Part shown: one piece after another, positions 6,085-8,318 of the stretch | Layout of the letters: each line of letters opens with the position of its first letter | How positions within the stretch are numbered: the stretch's first letter is position 1 | Source: Acetobacteraceae bacterium | GTDB taxonomy: Bacteria; Pseudomonadota; Alphaproteobacteria; Acetobacterales; Acetobacteraceae | NCBI GenBank assembly: GCA_947476855.1 | Contig: CANJSR010000201.1 | Coordinates: 1 to 8,318, forward strand | Direction: 5' to 3' | DNA length: 8,318 nt | Notes under the pieces: generated by a model | What the model saw: only the letters and a program-made list of their open reading frames with translations | What the model was told of the DNA's origin: nothing | The model's database searches: none | Program-made: the position numbers and the translations under genes

Positions 6085-6219
6085 GCCATCCAGAATATTC
6101 AGCCACGGATGAAGAAGATGAACACAGATTCGGATGGGGGACGGATCGCACATCATCTGTGTTCATCCCCTTCATCCGTGGCTAATCGTCTTCATCCCCA
6201 CGGGGCTGTTCTGGATGGC
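6085..6219 (-). repeat. Nested long inverted repeat downstream of hrpB
   Basis: Inner arms of 29 bases (6101-6129 and 6155-6183) match at 27 positions as reverse complements around a 25-base loop; they start with AGCCACGGATGAA and end with its complement. Outer arms GCCATCCAGAA (6085-6095) and TTCTGGATGGC (6209-6219) are perfect over 11 bases. In minus-strand RNA both inner mismatches become G-U pairs, so the stem is unbroken; on the plus strand they are A-C mismatches. The element lies 35 bp past the hrpB stop codon and could end or stabilise its transcript. No T-run follows, so it is not a standard terminator. Sequences resembling CCACGGATGAA...ACACAGAT recur between genes in many bacteria, as I recall; their origin is unclear to me. 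Confidence 0.8.
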
Positions 6220-6253
6220 TTCCCCCCCCCTGACTCAGCGAGAAATCCACCCG

Positions 6254-8318
6254 TCACGCTCCCCCCGGATCCTCCGGCCAGTCGTGCTTCGGATACCGCC
6301 CGCGCATGTCCTTCCGCGCGTCCGCCCAGGCCCCTTTCCAGAACCCCGCCAGGTCCGCGGTCACCGCGATCGGCCGCCCCGCCGGGGACAGCAGCGCCAG
6401 CCGCAGCGGGATCCGTCCCCCCGCCAGCAACGGTGTCCGAGCCATCCCATAGAAGAACTGCGCCCGGGCCGAGGCCAGGGGCACCGGCTCCCCATAATCC
6501 ACCGCCGCGCGTCCATGCGGCAGCGACAGATGGGTGGGCAGGTCCTGGTCCAGCCGGTTCGGCAGTGGCCAGGGCAGCATCCCGCGCAGGATCGCCATCA
6601 GGTCCAGGCCAGCCAGGTCCGACAGCTTGTTGAGCCCATTCAGATACGGCGGCAGCCACTCGCGCGCCGTCGCGGCCAGGGAGGCGTCGGACAGGTCGGG
6701 CCAGCCGGAATCCGGCTCGATCCCGCGCATCAGAGCGACCCGGGCCTGGAGCTGGCGGACGGCATCCGTCCAGGGCAGCGCCTTCAGCCCCTGGCTCGCG
6801 ACCGCGTCGGCCAGGGTCGCGGCCACGTCGGCCTTGTCCACCGGCACGGTCCGGTCGCTCAGGATCAGCGTGCCCAGCCGGCGGCGGCGGCGGGCCAGCA
6901 CCGTGCCGGACACCGAGTCGAATCCGGTCTCGATCTGCTCGGTCACCCGCCGTTGCAGCGCGTGCGGCAGGTCGTCGGAGTCCAGCGTCGCGGCCAGGCG
7001 GATGCGGGCGGCGGCCTTGGACTCCAAGGCGGCCACGACCAGCAGGTTTTCCTTCGCCAGCGGATCGGTGGTGGGCAGACGCGCGCCCCCGCCACCGGAC
7101 AGGCGGAAGCTGCCCGGTTCGCCCCGGCGCTGGGCGATGCGATCGGGGAAGGCGGCGGCGAGCAGCTTGCCCGGATCGCCCTCGGCCGGCTGGTCGGCGG
7201 ACACGCGCAGGCGCCGGCGATACTGCCGAGCGGTCTGGCGGATGCGGGACAGTGCACCCCGGTCGGCATCGGGGTCACCATGCGCGATCGCCATCAGCCG
7301 GCGGGCGATATCAGCCGGCGAGTCCTGGGACCGCAGCGGGTCCCGCTCCTCCAGCAAGGCAGCAAGGTCGGCGGCCGTGGCGGCATCCTCGGGCGTGTCG
7401 GCTTCCAGCAGCATGGCGGCCAGACGGGGATGGGCGCCCAGGCCGGCCATGCGCTGCCCGGTCAGGGTGATCGCGCCGGCCGCGTCCAGCGCGCCGAGTT
7501 CGGTCAGCAGTGCCGCGGCGGCGGCCAGGGCCCCGGCGGGCGGGCGGTCCTGGAAGGCCAGGTCACCGGGCTTCGTCCCCCAGGCGGCGCAGTCCAGCAC
7601 CAGGGAGGATAGTTCGGCTTCCAAAATCTCCGGCCGGTCATAGGCGGGCAGGCCCCGCTGCAAGGCCGGTGACCACAGCCGGATCGCCACGCCAGGCGCC
7701 TCCCGCCCCGCCCGCCCCGCCCGCTGGTCGGCGGCGGCGCGGGAGATGCGGACGGTGGCCAGCCGGGTCAGTCCGGTGGCGGGGTCAAGCCTCGGGGCCC
7801 GCCGCCAGCCGCCATCGACGACGATGCGGACGCCGGGGACGGTCAGGGACGTTTCGGCGATCGAGGTCGCCAGCACGACCCGCCGCCCCTCGGCAGGGCG
7901 CAGGGCGCGGTCCTGTTCGGCGGGGGGCAGGTCGCCGTGCAGGGGCAGAACCAGGGCGCCGCAGCGGTCGAGCGCGGATTGGGTGCGGCGGATTTCGCCC
8001 ATGCCCGGCAGGAAGGCCAGGATGTCGCCGTCATGATCGGCCAGCGCCTGGCGGATGGCGCGGGCCATGGCGTCGGGCAGGTCGCGGACGGCGGGGACGT
8101 CCTTCTTGGCATGCTCGACCGTGACCGGGAACATCCGGCCGGCGCTCTCGATCACTTCGGCTCCCATCAGGCCCGACAGGCGGGCGCCATCGGCGGTGGC
8201 GGACATGGCGATCAGGCGGAGGTCCGGGCGGAGCACCCGTTGCAGGTCGAGGCAGAGGGCCAGGGCCAGGTCCGATTCCAGGGACCGCTCATGCACCTCG
8301 TCCAGGATGACCGCGGCG
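6254..8318 (-). CDS. hrpB: ATP-dependent helicase HrpB, C-terminal part (cut by window edge)
   Basis: DEAH/RHA-type superfamily 2 helicase HrpB, missing roughly its first 130 residues, including Walker A, beyond the right edge. The visible frame opens AAVILDEVHERS, which is motif II (here DEVH); the frame continues through 8318, so the GTG at 8296 is an internal valine codon, not a start. Counting that valine as residue 1: motif III SAT at 32-34, motif V region LATSIAETSLTVPG at 142-155 and motif VI QRAGRAGR at 191-198. The helicase-associated domain follows, then the HrpB-specific C-terminus with FYGMARTPLL, DLAGFWKGAW and DMRGRYPKHDWPEDP, which distinguishes HrpB from HrpA. About 687 residues are seen, consistent with a full length near 820. 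The reading frame is intact to its TGA. The cellular role of HrpB is poorly defined; RNA-dependent ATPase/helicase activity is expected from the family. Confidence 0.95.
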   Translation of the reverse strand, partial: AAVILDEVHERSLESDLALALCLDLQRVLRPDLRLIAMSATADGARLSGLMGAEVIESAGRMFPVTVEHAKKDVPAVRDLPDAMARAIRQALADHDGDILAFLPGMGEIRRTQSALDRCGALVLPLHGDLPPAEQDRALRPAEGRRVVLATSIAETSLTVPGVRIVVDGGWRRAPRLDPATGLTRLATVRISRAAADQRAGRAGREAPGVAIRLWSPALQRGLPAYDRPEILEAELSSLVLDCAAWGTKPGDLAFQDRPPAGALAAAAALLTELGALDAAGAITLTGQRMAGLGAHPRLAAMLLEADTPEDAATAADLAALLEERDPLRSQDSPADIARRLMAIAHGDPDADRGALSRIRQTARQYRRRLRVSADQPAEGDPGKLLAAAFPDRIAQRRGEPGSFRLSGGGGARLPTTDPLAKENLLVVAALESKAAARIRLAATLDSDDLPHALQRRVTEQIETGFDSVSGTVLARRRRRLGTLILSDRTVPVDKADVAATLADAVASQGLKALPWTDAVRQLQARVALMRGIEPDSGWPDLSDASLAATAREWLPPYLNGLNKLSDLAGLDLMAILRGMLPWPLPNRLDQDLPTHLSLPHGRAAVDYGEPVPLASARAQFFYGMARTPLLAGGRIPLRLALLSPAGRPIAVTADLAGFWKGAWADARKDMRGRYPKHDWPEDPGGA

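Larger units (their letters stand above)
5607..6253. other. Repeat-rich intergenic region between hrpB and the protease gene
   Basis: About 650 bp without a credible gene. Short open frames on both strands are low-complexity read-throughs of repeats (Pro/Gly/Arg-rich) with no start context or family resemblance. Reading from the protease gene outward it holds: two GAATTC hexamers (5643-5660), a T6G6 run (5696-5707), a GGAAC direct repeat (5721-5736), two copies of a 15-mer (5771-5785 and 5992-6006), a C-rich palindrome plus G-runs (5795-5830), a degenerate tandem repeat (5903-5941), a nested inverted repeat (6085-6219) and a C9 run (6222-6230). The part near 5606 must contain the protease operon promoter if that operon is not read from hrpB, but I see no consensus -35/-10. 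I see nothing recognisable in 6007-6084. Confidence 0.75.

Noticed and set aside
6101..6183. CRISPR or small-RNA gene reading of the long inverted repeat
   Set aside because: There is a single inverted pair and no spaced direct repeats. No promoter or T-run supports a discrete small RNA.
6222..6230. C9 homopolymer as a phase-variation tract
   Set aside because: It lies between genes, 24 bp past the hrpB stop codon, so slippage would not shift any reading frame and no promoter is evident there.
6134..7612. Long plus-strand open frame (492 codons) opposite hrpB
   Set aside because: It runs antisense to a frame with clear helicase motifs, has a composition rich in Gln, Arg and Gly typical of shadow frames in high-GC DNA, and begins inside the inverted repeat. 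No recognisable domain.
8294..8311. HrpB motif II written DEVH instead of DEAH
   Set aside because: The third position varies among HrpB proteins (E. coli HrpB has DEFH as I recall), so this is ordinary family variation, not a damaged site.

Overview
The window is a GC-rich stretch whose genes all lie on the minus strand. GC content, codon use and the close fit of the proteins to alphaproteobacterial families suggest an alphaproteobacterium, most likely Rhodospirillales/Acetobacteraceae. This placement is from memory of the families and is not tested.

Reading along the minus strand (right to left): (1) the C-terminal ~687 residues of the DEAH-family ATP-dependent helicase HrpB, cut by the right edge (6254-8318). 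(2) A ~650-bp non-coding gap (5607-6253) packed with repeats: a nested long inverted repeat, a degenerate tandem repeat, a C-rich palindrome next to a G-run tract, and two copies of a 15-mer. (3) An apparent operon (5606-2039) encoding a secreted DegP/HtrA-type serine protease with one PDZ domain, an OmpR-family response regulator, a membrane sensor histidine kinase with a periplasmic domain, and a small secreted protein of unknown function. A possible weak terminator follows. (4) Two overlapping genes for the paired membrane permeases of a carbohydrate-type ABC importer (1929-188), followed by a strong hairpin terminator near the left edge.

How they work together (inference): the protease, two-component system and small exported protein look like an envelope-stress module. 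The kinase would sense a periplasmic cue, the regulator would act on target promoters that may include its own operon, and the protease would remove damaged exported proteins. The permease pair is probably a separate transcription unit. Its binding protein and ATPase are not in the window. HrpB is unrelated in function and simply lies upstream.

I found no CRISPR array, tRNA, rRNA, transposase, toxin-antitoxin pair or obvious defence system. The least explained parts are the repeat-rich gap at 5640-6253 and the small secreted protein at the end of the protease/two-component operon. The many long open frames on the plus strand are antisense shadows typical of high-GC DNA.
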